Numbered from the stretch's first letter, positions 22,375 to 29,914 are shown. The stretch: DNA of 32,025 nt from an uncultured Flavobacteriales bacterium (GCA_913057875.1 CAJXPI010000008.1:1-32025); one strand, 5' to 3'. A program made the numbers and translations. Notes: generated by a model from the letters alone, not told the origin.

Positions 22375-23289
22375 ATGAACATACTATTTGCAGGGATTGG
22401 AGGAGTTGGAGGTTATTTTGGTGGAGTACTGGCACAACATTACCAAGGGGGAGAAAATGTGAAGATTTCCTTTTTGGCTAGAGGGAAGCATTTAGAAAAA
22501 ATTCAAACCAAAGGACTTCAAATTAAACATAACGAAACCATTCGAGTAGCTAAACCATTTGCGGCTAGCAATGAAGCAAAGACTTTGGGACCAATGGACA
22601 TCGTGTTTTTAAGTACGAAAAGTTATGATGTTGCGGATACGGCCAAATCGTTAGCTCCATGTATTTCCAGTAATACAAAGATTATTACGCTTTTGAACGG
22701 AGTAGATAGTCTGAATATTATTCGTGAGATTTACCCTCATAATGAAGTGTTGAACGGCTGTGTGTACATTCTTTCTAAAATTGAAAGCCCGGGAGTGATT
22801 CATAATTTTGGTCAGGTCCAAAAAATGTTTTTTGGAAGAGACCATCAAGACATTACAGATTTAAAACCCCTAGAACAAATTTTATTAGATGCAGGGCTAG
22901 ATGTGGTTTTAACAGATTCTATACTAGAAACTACATGGACCAAATTTGTGTTTATTTCAGGAGTGGGTTCTTGTACTTCGTATTTTGATGAGGTGTTGGG
23001 AGCTATTTTAGAGGATTCGGAAAAGAAAGAGGTCTTAACGCAATTATTGGAGGAGGTTTCTCATTTAGGAAGAGCTCTTGGGGTAGAGTTAGATAATGAT
23101 ATTGTAGAAATAACCCTAGGGAGACTGTCTAAATTACCGTTTGATACGACATCCAGTATGCAAAGAGATTTTAGAAATGGAGGAAAAACGGAGGTGGAAT
23201 CTCAAACGGGTTACGTATTAGCGCAAGGAAGCGAACTAGGAATGCACTTACCTACCTATGAAATGGTGTTTTCTAAATTGAACTCGTAA
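22375..23289 (+). CDS. Ketopantoate reductase-like protein (PanE/ApbA family)
   Basis: A 304-aa NADPH-dependent reductase of the 2-dehydropantoate 2-reductase family (vitamin B5/CoA pathway in true PanE). The N-terminal Rossmann motif is FAGIGGVGGYFGG. The catalytic Lys segment is TTWTKFVFISGVGS, and SSMQRDFRNGGKTEVE is the usual late motif with the catalytic Glu. In classical PanE an Asn follows the Lys by four residues (K-x-x-x-N); here the position is Ser or Ile, so pantoate activity is likely but not assured. It follows mtnN by seven bases in the same direction. Confidence 0.85.
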   Translation: MNILFAGIGGVGGYFGGVLAQHYQGGENVKISFLARGKHLEKIQTKGLQIKHNETIRVAKPFAASNEAKTLGPMDIVFLSTKSYDVADTAKSLAPCISSNTKIITLLNGVDSLNIIREIYPHNEVLNGCVYILSKIESPGVIHNFGQVQKMFFGRDHQDITDLKPLEQILLDAGLDVVLTDSILETTWTKFVFISGVGSCTSYFDEVLGAILEDSEKKEVLTQLLEEVSHLGRALGVELDNDIVEITLGRLSKLPFDTTSSMQRDFRNGGKTEVESQTGYVLAQGSELGMHLPTYEMVFSKLNS

Positions 23290-23333
23290 TTGAATGGTTT
23301 TTCATTCGTTAAGTTGTTAAATAACGTATAAAG

Positions 23334-23351
23334 ATTGATTATTCATTCATT
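23334..23351 (+). promoter_or_regulatory. Putative HipB operator O1
   Basis: ATTGATTATTCATTCATT, a 5-8-5 dyad (ATTGA-N8-TCATT) 15/18 identical to a second copy (O2) 56 bases downstream. The spacing and shape recall the known E. coli HipB operator TATCC-N8-GGATA. It lies upstream of the hipBA -33 region. Confidence 0.45.
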
Positions 23352-23358
23352 AATAGTG

Positions 23359-23389
23359 TTTCAATATCAATGTGTATGTTGTATATTTG
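23359..23389 (+). promoter_or_regulatory. hipBA promoter, TTTC-N19-TATATTTG
   Basis: TATATTTG (23382-23389) fits TAnnTTTG exactly; TTTC at 23359-23362 lies 19 bases upstream and is one base off TTTG. Transcription would start near 23394, after the first ATG at 23391, which is why the later ATG at 23427 is preferred as the hipB start. Confidence 0.5.
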
Positions 23390-23407
23390 AATGAGTATTC
23401 GTTCATT
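23390..23407 (+). promoter_or_regulatory. Putative HipB operator O2
   Basis: AATGAGTATTCGTTCATT, a perfect AATGA-N8-TCATT dyad that overlaps the predicted transcription start of hipBA. With O1 it flanks the core promoter. Confidence 0.5.
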
Positions 23408-23426
23408 AGTGAGTAAATTTAGCTTT

Positions 23427-23777
23427 ATGACTGATTTTTCATACATAAATATCCAAGAAAGAAGTGATGCGTCCATTATTCAAAAGGTAGGTGAGTTTGT
23501 AAAACACCATCGTATCAATCAAAATTTAACGCAAACGGAGTTATCTGCCAATGCTGGTTTAAGTAGGTCTACTTTATCTTTATTAGAACGAGGTGAATCT
23601 GTTAACTTGCTCACGCTAGTTCAAGTTTTACGCACCCTTAACCAGTTACATGCGCTAGCTTCTTTTTTTGAAGAACCGCAAGTAAGTCCCATGCAATTGG
23701 CTCAAGAAAATCAAAAGGCACGTTACCGCGTGCGCAAGAGTTCTGCAAAACCATCTAAACCGGATTCTACATGGTAA
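23427..23777 (+). CDS. hipB: HipB-like antitoxin/regulator (HTH)
   Basis: A 116-aa DNA-binding antitoxin. The HTH_3 domain is in residues about 20-75: IIQKVGEFVKHHRINQNLTQTELSANAGLSRSTLSLLERGES is the usual helix-turn-helix run. The C-terminal tail (SPMQLAQENQKARYRVRKSSAKPS) is basic, as expected for DNA/HipA contact. The track start is 23391, but the promoter and O2 site lie across it, so the next ATG (MTDFSYINIQERSD) is chosen. It overlaps hipA by seven bases. HipB in known systems represses its own operon and holds HipA inactive; the dyads upstream fit this. Confidence 0.85.
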   Translation: MTDFSYINIQERSDASIIQKVGEFVKHHRINQNLTQTELSANAGLSRSTLSLLERGESVNLLTLVQVLRTLNQLHALASFFEEPQVSPMQLAQENQKARYRVRKSSAKPSKPDSTW

Positions 23778-25072
23778 CCACCGCATTTGTACATATTTGG
23801 GGCAAACGCGCAGGGGCCATTGTTTGGAACGAGCAAACGGGGTTAGGTAGTTTTCAATACGATCCTCAGTTTTACCGAATGGATTGGGATTTATCGCCCA
23901 TAAAAATGCCATTAGACAGTGGCGGGCAAATTTTTACGTTTCCCGTACATAAAGCCACCAATAATGAGGAGAATACTTTTTCCGGACTACCGGGTTTATT
24001 GGCAGATGTATTACCCGACAATTACGGAAACCAATTAATCAATTCTTACCTGGCTCAAAATGGGAGACCTGCCAATAGTATGAATCCAGTAGAAAAACTT
24101 TGCTTTATTGGAACGCGTGGAATGGGAGCACTAGAATTTAAACCTGCCGGTTTATCTTCTCAAAAACGCCCATTTAAAATTGAGGTAGATAGTTTGGTAA
24201 ATACCGCTCAAAAAATACTTTCCGCTAGATCTTCTTTTGAGACAGACCTAAGTGCCAATGAAAAGGATGCCATGTTAGATATTCTAAAAATTGGTACTTC
24301 GGCAGGAGGGGCTCGCCCCAAAGCCATTATTGCGTTTAATGAGAAAACGGGAGAAGTAAAATCTGGGCAAACCATTGCTCCAAAAGGGTTTAAGCATTGG
24401 CTGCTTAAAATGGATGGGGTGAGCGATGCGCAGTTTGGTGAAAGTCAAGGTTATGGGCGCGTAGAAATGGCTTATTACTTAATGGCTACCGATTGTAGAA
24501 TAGACATGATGCCTTCTAGATTACTGGAAGAAAATGGTCGCGCCCACTTTATGACGCAACGTTTTGATAGGGTAGGTCACGATGAAAAACTTCACGTGCA
24601 AACCTTTTGCGCTATGCAGCACTTTGATTTTAATCAAGTAACGAGTTTTAGTTATGAGCAATTGTTTCAAACTATGCGCATGCTACGATTATCATATCCA
24701 GAAGCCGCACAGATGTACAGAAGAATGGCTTTTAACGTAATGGGCAAAAACTGTGATGATCATACCAAGAACTTTGCTTTTACTTTAGCTCAAAACGGTA
24801 ATTGGAGATTGGCACCTGCTTATGATATTTGTTATGCGTATCGTCCCGATAGTCCGTGGGTGAGCCAGCATGCTTTGAGTATTAATGGAAAACGCAACGA
24901 GTTTACCCGTCAAGATTTGCTAGCCGTTGCGAAAGCCATGAATATTAAAAAGCCTCAGGTTATTTTAGATGAGGTAAAATATTCGGTATCAAACTGGAAC
25001 AAATTTGCCCAAGAAGTGGGTGTTTCTTCCAACCTAGCACAAAAAATAGGAGGTAATCTAGAACTTCTTTAA
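23771..25072 (+). CDS. hipA: HipA-family serine/threonine kinase toxin
   Basis: A 433-aa HipA-type kinase, full length for the family (E. coli 440 aa). The N-terminal subdomain (VHIWGKRAGAIVW ... FSGLPGLLADVLPDNYG) is typical. A glycine-rich P-loop IGTSAGGARPK lies at about residue 175, the kinase Lys in HWLLKMDG, and the catalytic/metal-binding loop NVMGKNCDDHTKNFAF at about residue 320, followed by LAPAYDICYA in the DFG-like position. Known HipA enzymes phosphorylate glutamyl-tRNA synthetase or other tRNA synthetases and halt growth; the target here is inferred only. All motifs look intact, so the module is likely functional. Confidence 0.9.
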   Translation: MVTTAFVHIWGKRAGAIVWNEQTGLGSFQYDPQFYRMDWDLSPIKMPLDSGGQIFTFPVHKATNNEENTFSGLPGLLADVLPDNYGNQLINSYLAQNGRPANSMNPVEKLCFIGTRGMGALEFKPAGLSSQKRPFKIEVDSLVNTAQKILSARSSFETDLSANEKDAMLDILKIGTSAGGARPKAIIAFNEKTGEVKSGQTIAPKGFKHWLLKMDGVSDAQFGESQGYGRVEMAYYLMATDCRIDMMPSRLLEENGRAHFMTQRFDRVGHDEKLHVQTFCAMQHFDFNQVTSFSYEQLFQTMRMLRLSYPEAAQMYRRMAFNVMGKNCDDHTKNFAFTLAQNGNWRLAPAYDICYAYRPDSPWVSQHALSINGKRNEFTRQDLLAVAKAMNIKKPQVILDEVKYSVSNWNKFAQEVGVSSNLAQKIGGNLELL

Positions 25073-27130
25073 TTAGCGTCTGCTCTTATTAGCCTTGGCA
25101 TTCGGATTGTTACGCGTGCTTTTCTTTTTAGGACGTTTTTTACGCGGGTGTTCAAATTCTGGTTTCCCACTTTTTTTGAAACCGGTTTTTTTTGTCTTGG
25201 CCTTAAACGATTTTTTTCCTTTTGCTTTTTGACGGTCTGGATTAGTGGCTTCTGGATCTGTCAGTATTTCATTTGAAACCACCTTAGGCGCCCCTTTTTT
25301 AGGGAAAGTCAATAACTTTTCGGCTAAATCCAAGCGGTCTATTTTTCGTAGACTTTCTCTAATCCATTGATGGTTTTCCTTTTTATACCAAAAGAAAAAA
25401 CGGTGTTGGTTTTTCTTTTCGGAAGGTTTTTTGGCGGTATACACCTTTTCTAAAGTATAGGGATGGTAACCTGAATAATAGGCTACGGTGGCCACTGTCA
25501 TTGGAGTAGGAGTGAAATCTTGAACTTGTTCCAATTGGAAGCCCATGTCTTTGGTGTCGCCAGCTAAATTGGCCATTTCCTCTTCGGTAGAACCCGGGTG
25601 ACTTGAAATGAAATAGGGAATTAATTGTTGATTTAATTTGTACTTTTCGTTAATACGATCAAAGTTCTTTTTGAACTCCATAAAGTGTTCAAACTTTGGT
25701 TTACGCATTAACTTCAAGGTAGCAGCAGAACTATGTTCTGGAGCCACTTTTAATCTACCCGAAACGTGTCTTTTCAACACTTGTTCCATATAAGGCTCTA
25801 AAGACTTATCGGCTTTTTTATTGTAAGATCGTGTCAATAAATCGTATCGAATACCCGAACCAATAAATGCCTTTTTGATTTTAGGCATGGCATCTACTTT
25901 TTTGTAGATCTGCGTCATGGCATCGTGATTCGTATCTAGATTGTCGCAAACCACAGGGTGAATACAACTAGGTGCCACACATTTATCGCAAATAGACTTT
26001 ACTTTTCCTTTCAGCTTATACATGTTAGCTGATGGGCCTCCTAAATCAGAGAGATAGCCTTTAAAGTCCTCCATTTCGGTAACTTGTTCTACCTCTTTAA
26101 TAATGGACTTTTCAGAACGACTGGCAATAAATTTACCTTGATGAGCCGAGATGGTACAAAAGCTACACCCTCCAAAACAACCCCTATGCATATTGATCGA
26201 AAACTTGATCATGTCATAGGCGGGGATAGGACCTCTAAATTTGTATTTGGGGTGTGGTAAACGTGTATACGGCAGGTCAAACGCTTGATCCATTTCCTTT
26301 TCGGTCATGGTTTCAAAAGGAGGATTAATAACTAAGTTGTTATCTCCAGACTGTTGAATTAGACGCTTGGCATGTACTTTGTTTGATTCTTGTTCAATGG
26401 TTTTGAAGTTAGCCGCAAACTTCAATTTGTCATTCACACAAATTTCATGAGAAGTCAAAACTTTGTCGTCCCATTTTTTATTCTTTGGAATACCCTCCTT
26501 AACGGGCTTCATGTAGGCGGTTTGCTTCACCATGGTAAGCTGCTCAAACGGAACGCCTTTTTGTAACAAATTAATGATTTCACGTAATGGAGCTTCACCC
26601 ATTCCGTAGACCAATAAATCGGCTCCACTGGTTTCCAGTATAGACTTACTTAATTTATCAGACCAATAATCATAATGGGTTACTCTACGTAAAGAAGCCT
26701 CAATACCACCAATAACTACCGGAACCTCTGGATAGAGTTTCTTTAAAATATTCGTGTACTCAGAAGTGGCGTAATCTGGACGGAAACCCGCTTCTCCTCC
26801 TGGAGTGTAGGCATCGGTAGATCGTTTTCGTAAACCAGCGGTATAGTGGTTTACCATAGAATCCATACAACCCGAAGTCACCGCAAAAAAGTATTTAGGT
26901 TCTCCCAGCTTTTTGAACTCATGTAAATCATCTCGCCAGTTGGGTTGTGGAATGATTCCAATCTTAAACCCGTAACTTTCAATGATGCGTCCAATTACTG
27001 CTGGACCAAAGGAAGGATGGTCAACATAGGCGTCTCCCGAAATCAGAATAACATCAAGCTGTTCCCAGCCTCTATTTTTTACTTCTTTTTTGGTAATCGG
27101 TAACCAATCTGATAACGGACGATGTTGCAT
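25073..27130 (-). CDS. ygiQ: YgiQ-family radical SAM protein
   Basis: A 685-aa cytoplasmic radical SAM protein of the YgiQ (UPF0313) family. The N-terminal region (DVILISGDAYVDHPSFGPAVIGR, then FFAVTSGCMDSMVNHYT) has a cobalamin-binding-like fold. The 4Fe-4S cluster motif CxxxCxxC is in GCFGGCSFC at about residues 315-322. VAPEHSSAATLKLMRKP and PYFISSHPGSTEEEM are further family segments. The last 60 residues are almost all Lys, Ser and Pro, a basic disordered tail. No substrate is established. A TACTTTTG box ends four bases before the ATG, so the mRNA may be leaderless. Convergent with hipA. Confidence 0.92.
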   Translation of the reverse strand: MQHRPLSDWLPITKKEVKNRGWEQLDVILISGDAYVDHPSFGPAVIGRIIESYGFKIGIIPQPNWRDDLHEFKKLGEPKYFFAVTSGCMDSMVNHYTAGLRKRSTDAYTPGGEAGFRPDYATSEYTNILKKLYPEVPVVIGGIEASLRRVTHYDYWSDKLSKSILETSGADLLVYGMGEAPLREIINLLQKGVPFEQLTMVKQTAYMKPVKEGIPKNKKWDDKVLTSHEICVNDKLKFAANFKTIEQESNKVHAKRLIQQSGDNNLVINPPFETMTEKEMDQAFDLPYTRLPHPKYKFRGPIPAYDMIKFSINMHRGCFGGCSFCTISAHQGKFIASRSEKSIIKEVEQVTEMEDFKGYLSDLGGPSANMYKLKGKVKSICDKCVAPSCIHPVVCDNLDTNHDAMTQIYKKVDAMPKIKKAFIGSGIRYDLLTRSYNKKADKSLEPYMEQVLKRHVSGRLKVAPEHSSAATLKLMRKPKFEHFMEFKKNFDRINEKYKLNQQLIPYFISSHPGSTEEEMANLAGDTKDMGFQLEQVQDFTPTPMTVATVAYYSGYHPYTLEKVYTAKKPSEKKNQHRFFFWYKKENHQWIRESLRKIDRLDLAEKLLTFPKKGAPKVVSNEILTDPEATNPDRQKAKGKKSFKAKTKKTGFKKSGKPEFEHPRKKRPKKKSTRNNPNAKANKSRR

Positions 27131-27134
27131 GGCG

Positions 27135-27142
27135 CAAAAGTA
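27135..27142 (-). promoter_or_regulatory. -7 promoter box (TACTTTTG) of ygiQ, almost at the ATG
   Basis: On the minus strand TACTTTTG is followed by CGCC and then ATG. Transcription from this box would begin at or within a few bases of the start codon. Confidence 0.45.
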
Positions 27143-27350
27143 GGCTATTGCTATTGTTTAATAAGAACTGCCATTTTATTAATGTAAGCATAATTCCTAA
27201 TGCACCCATTAATTGGGTTTATGTTGCGGAAAGGACAATTTGTAAAGGTTTCAACAAAAGGATTGATTCTGTTAATAAATTAATAACATCATTTATGAAA
27301 ATCGGAGTGATTTGTATTGCAAATTGCAAGTTAAATTCAAAGCGATGGTG

Positions 27351-27358
27351 TAGTTTTG
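27351..27358 (+). promoter_or_regulatory. -7 promoter box (TAGTTTTG) of trxA
   Basis: Exact TAnnTTTG match, 43 bases before the trxA ATG. TTG at 27324-27326 lies 24 bases upstream, slightly longer than usual. Transcription would start near 27363, after the longer ORF start at 27360. Confidence 0.5.
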
Positions 27359-27401
27359 CATGGCTTGGACAAAGAGAATAATAACATTAAAATATAAAAT
27401 T

Positions 27402-27719
27402 ATGGCAGTTGAAATCACAGATGCGAACTTTGAGGAATTAGTAATGAATAGTGACAAACCCGTGTTACTTGACTTTTGGGCAGAATGGTGTGGACCATGT
27501 CGTCTAATTGGACCATTAGTTGAAGAAATTTCTAACGAGCAAGGTGATAAAGCATTAGTAGCTAAAGTAAATGTGGATGAAAACCCGCAAGCGGCTATGA
27601 AATTTGGAATTAGAAACATCCCAACAGTTCTTTACATTAAGAACGGAGAGGTTGCTGACAAACAAGTTGGAGCTACATCTAAAGATGTTTTAGAAGGTAA
27701 GTTAACTGCTTTAATGTAA
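27402..27719 (+). CDS. trxA: Thioredoxin
   Basis: A 105-aa cytoplasmic thioredoxin, the general disulphide reductase. The active site WCGPC (EWCGPCR, about residues 30-35) is intact, with the cis-Pro region RNIPTVLYIKNGE and C-terminal helix. The track start at 27360 adds 14 residues (MAWTKRIITLKYKI); it is rejected because it lies at the promoter, and the ATG at 27402 gives the standard length. Terminated by a strong hairpin. A secreted MsrB is convergent downstream, a reductase family that needs reduced thioredoxin-like partners, but the two proteins act in different compartments. Confidence 0.95.
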   Translation: MAVEITDANFEELVMNSDKPVLLDFWAEWCGPCRLIGPLVEEISNEQGDKALVAKVNVDENPQAAMKFGIRNIPTVLYIKNGEVADKQVGATSKDVLEGKLTALM

Positions 27720-27737
27720 GCTACAATTAACCGCATT

Positions 27738-27772
27738 AAAAAAGCCATTGATTAGTTTCAATGGCTTTTTTT
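27738..27772 (+). terminator. Rho-independent terminator of trxA
   Basis: AAAAAAGCCATTGA, loop TTAGTT, TCAATGGCTTTTTT: a perfect 14-bp stem ending in seven T, 18 bases after the trxA stop. The A/T flanks make it work in either direction. Confidence 0.92.
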
Positions 27773-28024
27773 AGTTTTTAGTTAGTGGCGTTAAACAAGA
27801 CCGGCACCGAGGTGGTCGCTACCGATCTTGAATTTTTTTAATCCTTTCGGACTAATGAGGTGATTAGTGTTTCGTGGCTAATTGCTTAACCAGTGGTAGG
27901 TGTGTCTTTCGACAATTCAAAGGTGTGTTTTTACTACCTTACACTTTTATAATATATCGTCAATTGTTGTAAATAACTCGCAAATAAGGTTTTAAACTGT
28001 CAAATGCTTTAACTAAAAAGGAGT
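27773..28024. other. Structured gene-free stretch between trxA and msrB
   Basis: No ORF is seen. Several short stems stand in a row on the + strand: an imperfect hairpin AAGACCGG...CCGATCTT at 27797-27829 followed by seven T; TCC-TTTC-GGA at 27842-27851; ACTAAT-GAGGTG-ATTAGT at 27851-27868; TGTC-TTTC-GACA at 27903-27914, enclosed by GGTAG/CTACC (27895-27899 and 27934-27938). This may be a small RNA or only the 3' ends of the two convergent genes. No known RNA family was matched. Confidence 0.4.
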
Positions 28025-28510
28025 TTACTTACTCGGAGTAATTATCATAGGTAGGTTTTCGTTGTAAGGAACGAATTTTATAGAAACACTATTTACGCAA
28101 TGACGGGTATTCTTTTCAGTATATTTTTCTCCTTCAAAAACATGTCCCAAATGTCCATTACAGTTATGGCAAATAATTTCTGTCCTTCTACCATCGGCAT
28201 CAGTTAAACGGTCTACGCTTCCTGGAATTTCATCGTCAAAACTTGGCCAACCGCAGTGACTTTCAAATTTGGTGTTGGATTTATATAAAGGTGCGTTGCA
28301 TTGTCGGCATACATAGGTGCCATTCTCAAAGTGATTCCAAAACTCACCGGTATAAGCGCGTTCGGTACCTTTATTTACAATAACGTATTCTTCAAATTCA
28401 GATAGTTCGTTGTATGAATTGCTTTCTTGTGCCATGGATGTAATTGTAAAACTGATTGATATTAATAATAGTAGTGTGATTTGTTGAAGTGCGAATTTAA
28501 TAGATTTCAT
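28025..28510 (-). CDS. msrB: Exported peptide-methionine (R)-S-oxide reductase
   Basis: A 161-aa MsrB, which reduces methionine-R-sulphoxide in proteins. Residues 1-28 are a signal peptide ([16 protein letters not shown]), so it repairs envelope proteins, not cytoplasmic ones. The MsrB domain has the zinc pairs CRQC and [19 protein letters not shown] in the substrate site, and the catalytic Cys in [11 protein letters not shown]. There is no fused MsrA domain. The reductant for the exported enzyme must come from the envelope, since trxA next to it is cytoplasmic. Convergent with trxA, divergent from the potassium channel gene. Confidence 0.92.
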   Translation of the reverse strand: MKSIKFALQQITLLLLISISFTITSMAQESNSYNELSEFEEYVIVNKGTERAYTGEFWNHFENGTYVCRQCNAPLYKSNTKFESHCGWPSFDDEIPGSVDRLTDADGRRTEIICHNCNGHLGHVFEGEKYTEKNTRHCVNSVSIKFVPYNENLPMIITPSK

Positions 28511-28665
28511 AAGCCGTGAATTTTTGTTGGTGTGAAATTACAAGGAGAGGAACCATTTTTTAGTCATGTAGATTTCATTTCTTTTCTTTTAAGGAACTTT
28601 TAACATTCTTACGTACTGGAATTAGATTTAGTTCAAGATTTATGACAACAGGTTTATATTTCGGT

Positions 28666-28673
28666 TATTTTTG
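28666..28673 (+). promoter_or_regulatory. -7 promoter box (TATTTTTG) of the K+ channel gene
   Basis: Exact TAnnTTTG match, 24 bases before the chosen ATG at 28698. The alternative start at 28671 (TTG) lies inside it. No -33 TTTG is visible. Confidence 0.45.
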
Positions 28674-28697
28674 GTTCTTTCAGACTTCATAAAAAAT

Positions 28698-29492
28698 ATG
28701 AGTAACCTAAGAGAAAAGTTGCATGAAATAGTTTTCGGTACAGAAACCGAAATGGGCCGCAAATTTGACCTGTATTTATTATGGTTGATTTTGTTTAGCG
28801 TATTGATTGTAATGCTGGAAAGTGTTCCTAGTTTAGATGCTAAGTATGATGCTGAGTTTGCGGTTATTGAATGGGTTCTGACCATTTTCTTTACGATTGA
28901 ATATCTATTACGTCTTTGGATTTCACCCAAACCTTCCAAATACATTTTTAGTTGGTGGGGAATGATTGATTTGCTTTCCATTCTACCTACTTATATTAGT
29001 TTCTTTATGGTAGGATATCATTACCTACTCATTGTCCGTATTTTCAGATTATTACGTGTTTTCCGTATTCTCAAATTGGTACGCTTCAATAATGAAGCTC
29101 AAATGCTTTTAAATGCCTTAAAAGCGAGTATGTATAAAATCACCATATTCTTAATGGCTGTACTCGCTATTGTAACTCTATTAGGAACCGTGATGTATGT
29201 AGTTGAAATGAATGAAGATGGCTTTAATAGTATTCCAGAGGCTATTTATTGGGCCATTGTTACGGTAACAACGGTAGGGTATGGAGATATGATTCCCGCT
29301 TCTGCCTTAGGAAAATTCATTTCTTCTTTCGCCATGATTATTGGTTACAGCATTATTGCCGTACCCACTGGAATTATGACAGTGGGTATTGCGCAAGCCA
29401 CAAACCCGAAAAAGAAATGTGGAAAGTGTAAACAAGAAAACCCGGAGTCTGCTCTTTATTGTAATCAGTGTGGTGAAGGTTTGAGTAATTAG
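28698..29492 (+). CDS. Voltage-gated potassium channel with C-terminal zinc ribbon
   Basis: A 264-aa six-helix K+ channel of the Kv/KvAP-like type. S1-S3 are hydrophobic runs (LLWLILFSVLIVMLESV, ...); the voltage-sensor S4 carries regular arginines (RIFRLLRVFRILKLVRF); the S5-S6 pore has the filter TVTTVGYGDMIP, diagnostic for potassium selectivity. After S6 a short tail has four cysteines in CGKCKQENPESALYCNQCG, a two-CxxC zinc ribbon of the rubredoxin/zf-ribbon type, unusual on bacterial channels. The start is the ATG at 28698; the track's TTG at 28671 overlaps the promoter box. Role: K+ efflux or membrane-potential control, inferred from the filter. Confidence 0.92.
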   Translation: MSNLREKLHEIVFGTETEMGRKFDLYLLWLILFSVLIVMLESVPSLDAKYDAEFAVIEWVLTIFFTIEYLLRLWISPKPSKYIFSWWGMIDLLSILPTYISFFMVGYHYLLIVRIFRLLRVFRILKLVRFNNEAQMLLNALKASMYKITIFLMAVLAIVTLLGTVMYVVEMNEDGFNSIPEAIYWAIVTVTTVGYGDMIPASALGKFISSFAMIIGYSIIAVPTGIMTVGIAQATNPKKKCGKCKQENPESALYCNQCGEGLSN

Positions 29493-29515
29493 TTTATTCA
29501 AATTATTTTTTAACC

Positions 29516-29530
29516 TGACATCCCATGTCA
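29516..29530. promoter_or_regulatory. Perfect palindrome TGACAT-CCC-ATGTCA
   Basis: A 15-bp dyad 53 bases before the 80-aa membrane protein gene and 23 bases after the channel stop. It has no following T run, so it looks more like a protein-binding site than a terminator. Confidence 0.4.
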
Positions 29531-29583
29531 TGCCTTAACCTTTTTGATCTCCTGACTTTTGTACTGTAAAAATTAAATGCGCT

Positions 29584-29826
29584 ATGAAAATCATAAAACA
29601 ATTTGGTCTACTTATTCTGGGTCTAGGCCTCATTCACGGATTAAACTTCTTTATTTCCATGCATCCCATAGGAAAACAAACCATGCAATTAGAATGGATA
29701 CCAGAACTACCTTGGTTTGCATCTTTTACGGGTATGGTGACTGGAATGGGACTAACCTATGCTTTAATGCTGGTAATGCTAAGTTTTGTTAAGGGCGCAA
29801 AACAATTGGAAACTGAAACCGTATAA
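29584..29826 (+). CDS. Small two-helix membrane protein, unknown function
   Basis: An 80-aa protein with two hydrophobic segments (LLILGLGLIHGLNFFISM and FTGMVTGMGLTYALMLVMLSFV) joined by a short charged loop (KQTMQLEWIPELPW), so a hairpin integral membrane protein is predicted. No family is recognised. The ATG at 29584 (MKIIKQFG) is used; the overlapping frame beginning 29577 is a shadow. It follows the K+ channel gene by 91 bases and is followed by a 26-codon membrane ORF; the three may be related in function, but this is not shown. Confidence 0.65.
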   Translation: MKIIKQFGLLILGLGLIHGLNFFISMHPIGKQTMQLEWIPELPWFASFTGMVTGMGLTYALMLVMLSFVKGAKQLETETV

Positions 29827-29833
29827 GTTCCTT

Positions 29834-29914
29834 ATGAAAAAGATTGTTGGAATTACGGTAGAGGCTATTTTAATGTGGGTAGCCATGTGGGTGATCATTG
29901 GTATTTCGGTTTAA
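29834..29914 (+). CDS. Putative 26-aa single-pass membrane microprotein
   Basis: ATG 29834 to TAA 29914 encodes MKKIVGITVEAILMWVAMWVII..., a Lys-Lys start and one strongly hydrophobic helix with nothing else. It starts seven bases after the stop of the 80-aa membrane gene, which is a usual operon spacing. It is too short for the ORF track. Many such one-helix microproteins act on nearby membrane complexes, but no role can be assigned. Composition alone does not prove translation. Confidence 0.4.
   Translation: MKKIVGITVEAILMWVAMWVIIGISV

Noticed and set aside
23291-23310. TGAATG-GTTTTT-CATTCG-like hairpin after the ketopantoate-reductase-like gene as a terminator
   Set aside because: The stem is only five bases and no T run follows; too weak to call.
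23391-23426. Track start for hipB adding 12 residues (MSIRSLVSKFSF)
   Set aside because: A -7 box ends two bases before it, so the transcript should begin after this ATG, and an operator-like dyad covers it.
21049-25072. The hipBA locus considered as part of a defence island
   Set aside because: The neighbours are housekeeping enzymes and YgiQ; no nuclease, helicase, integrase or other defence gene is nearby.
27148-27381. Plus-strand 77-aa ORF upstream of trxA
   Set aside because: It covers the trxA promoter and part of the ygiQ upstream region and looks like non-coding translation.
27797-27840. GGCACCGAG followed by a hairpin and T run, resembling the 3' end of a Cas9 tracrRNA
   Set aside because: The match is nine bases only, the stem is imperfect, and there is no cas gene, anti-repeat or CRISPR array in the window.
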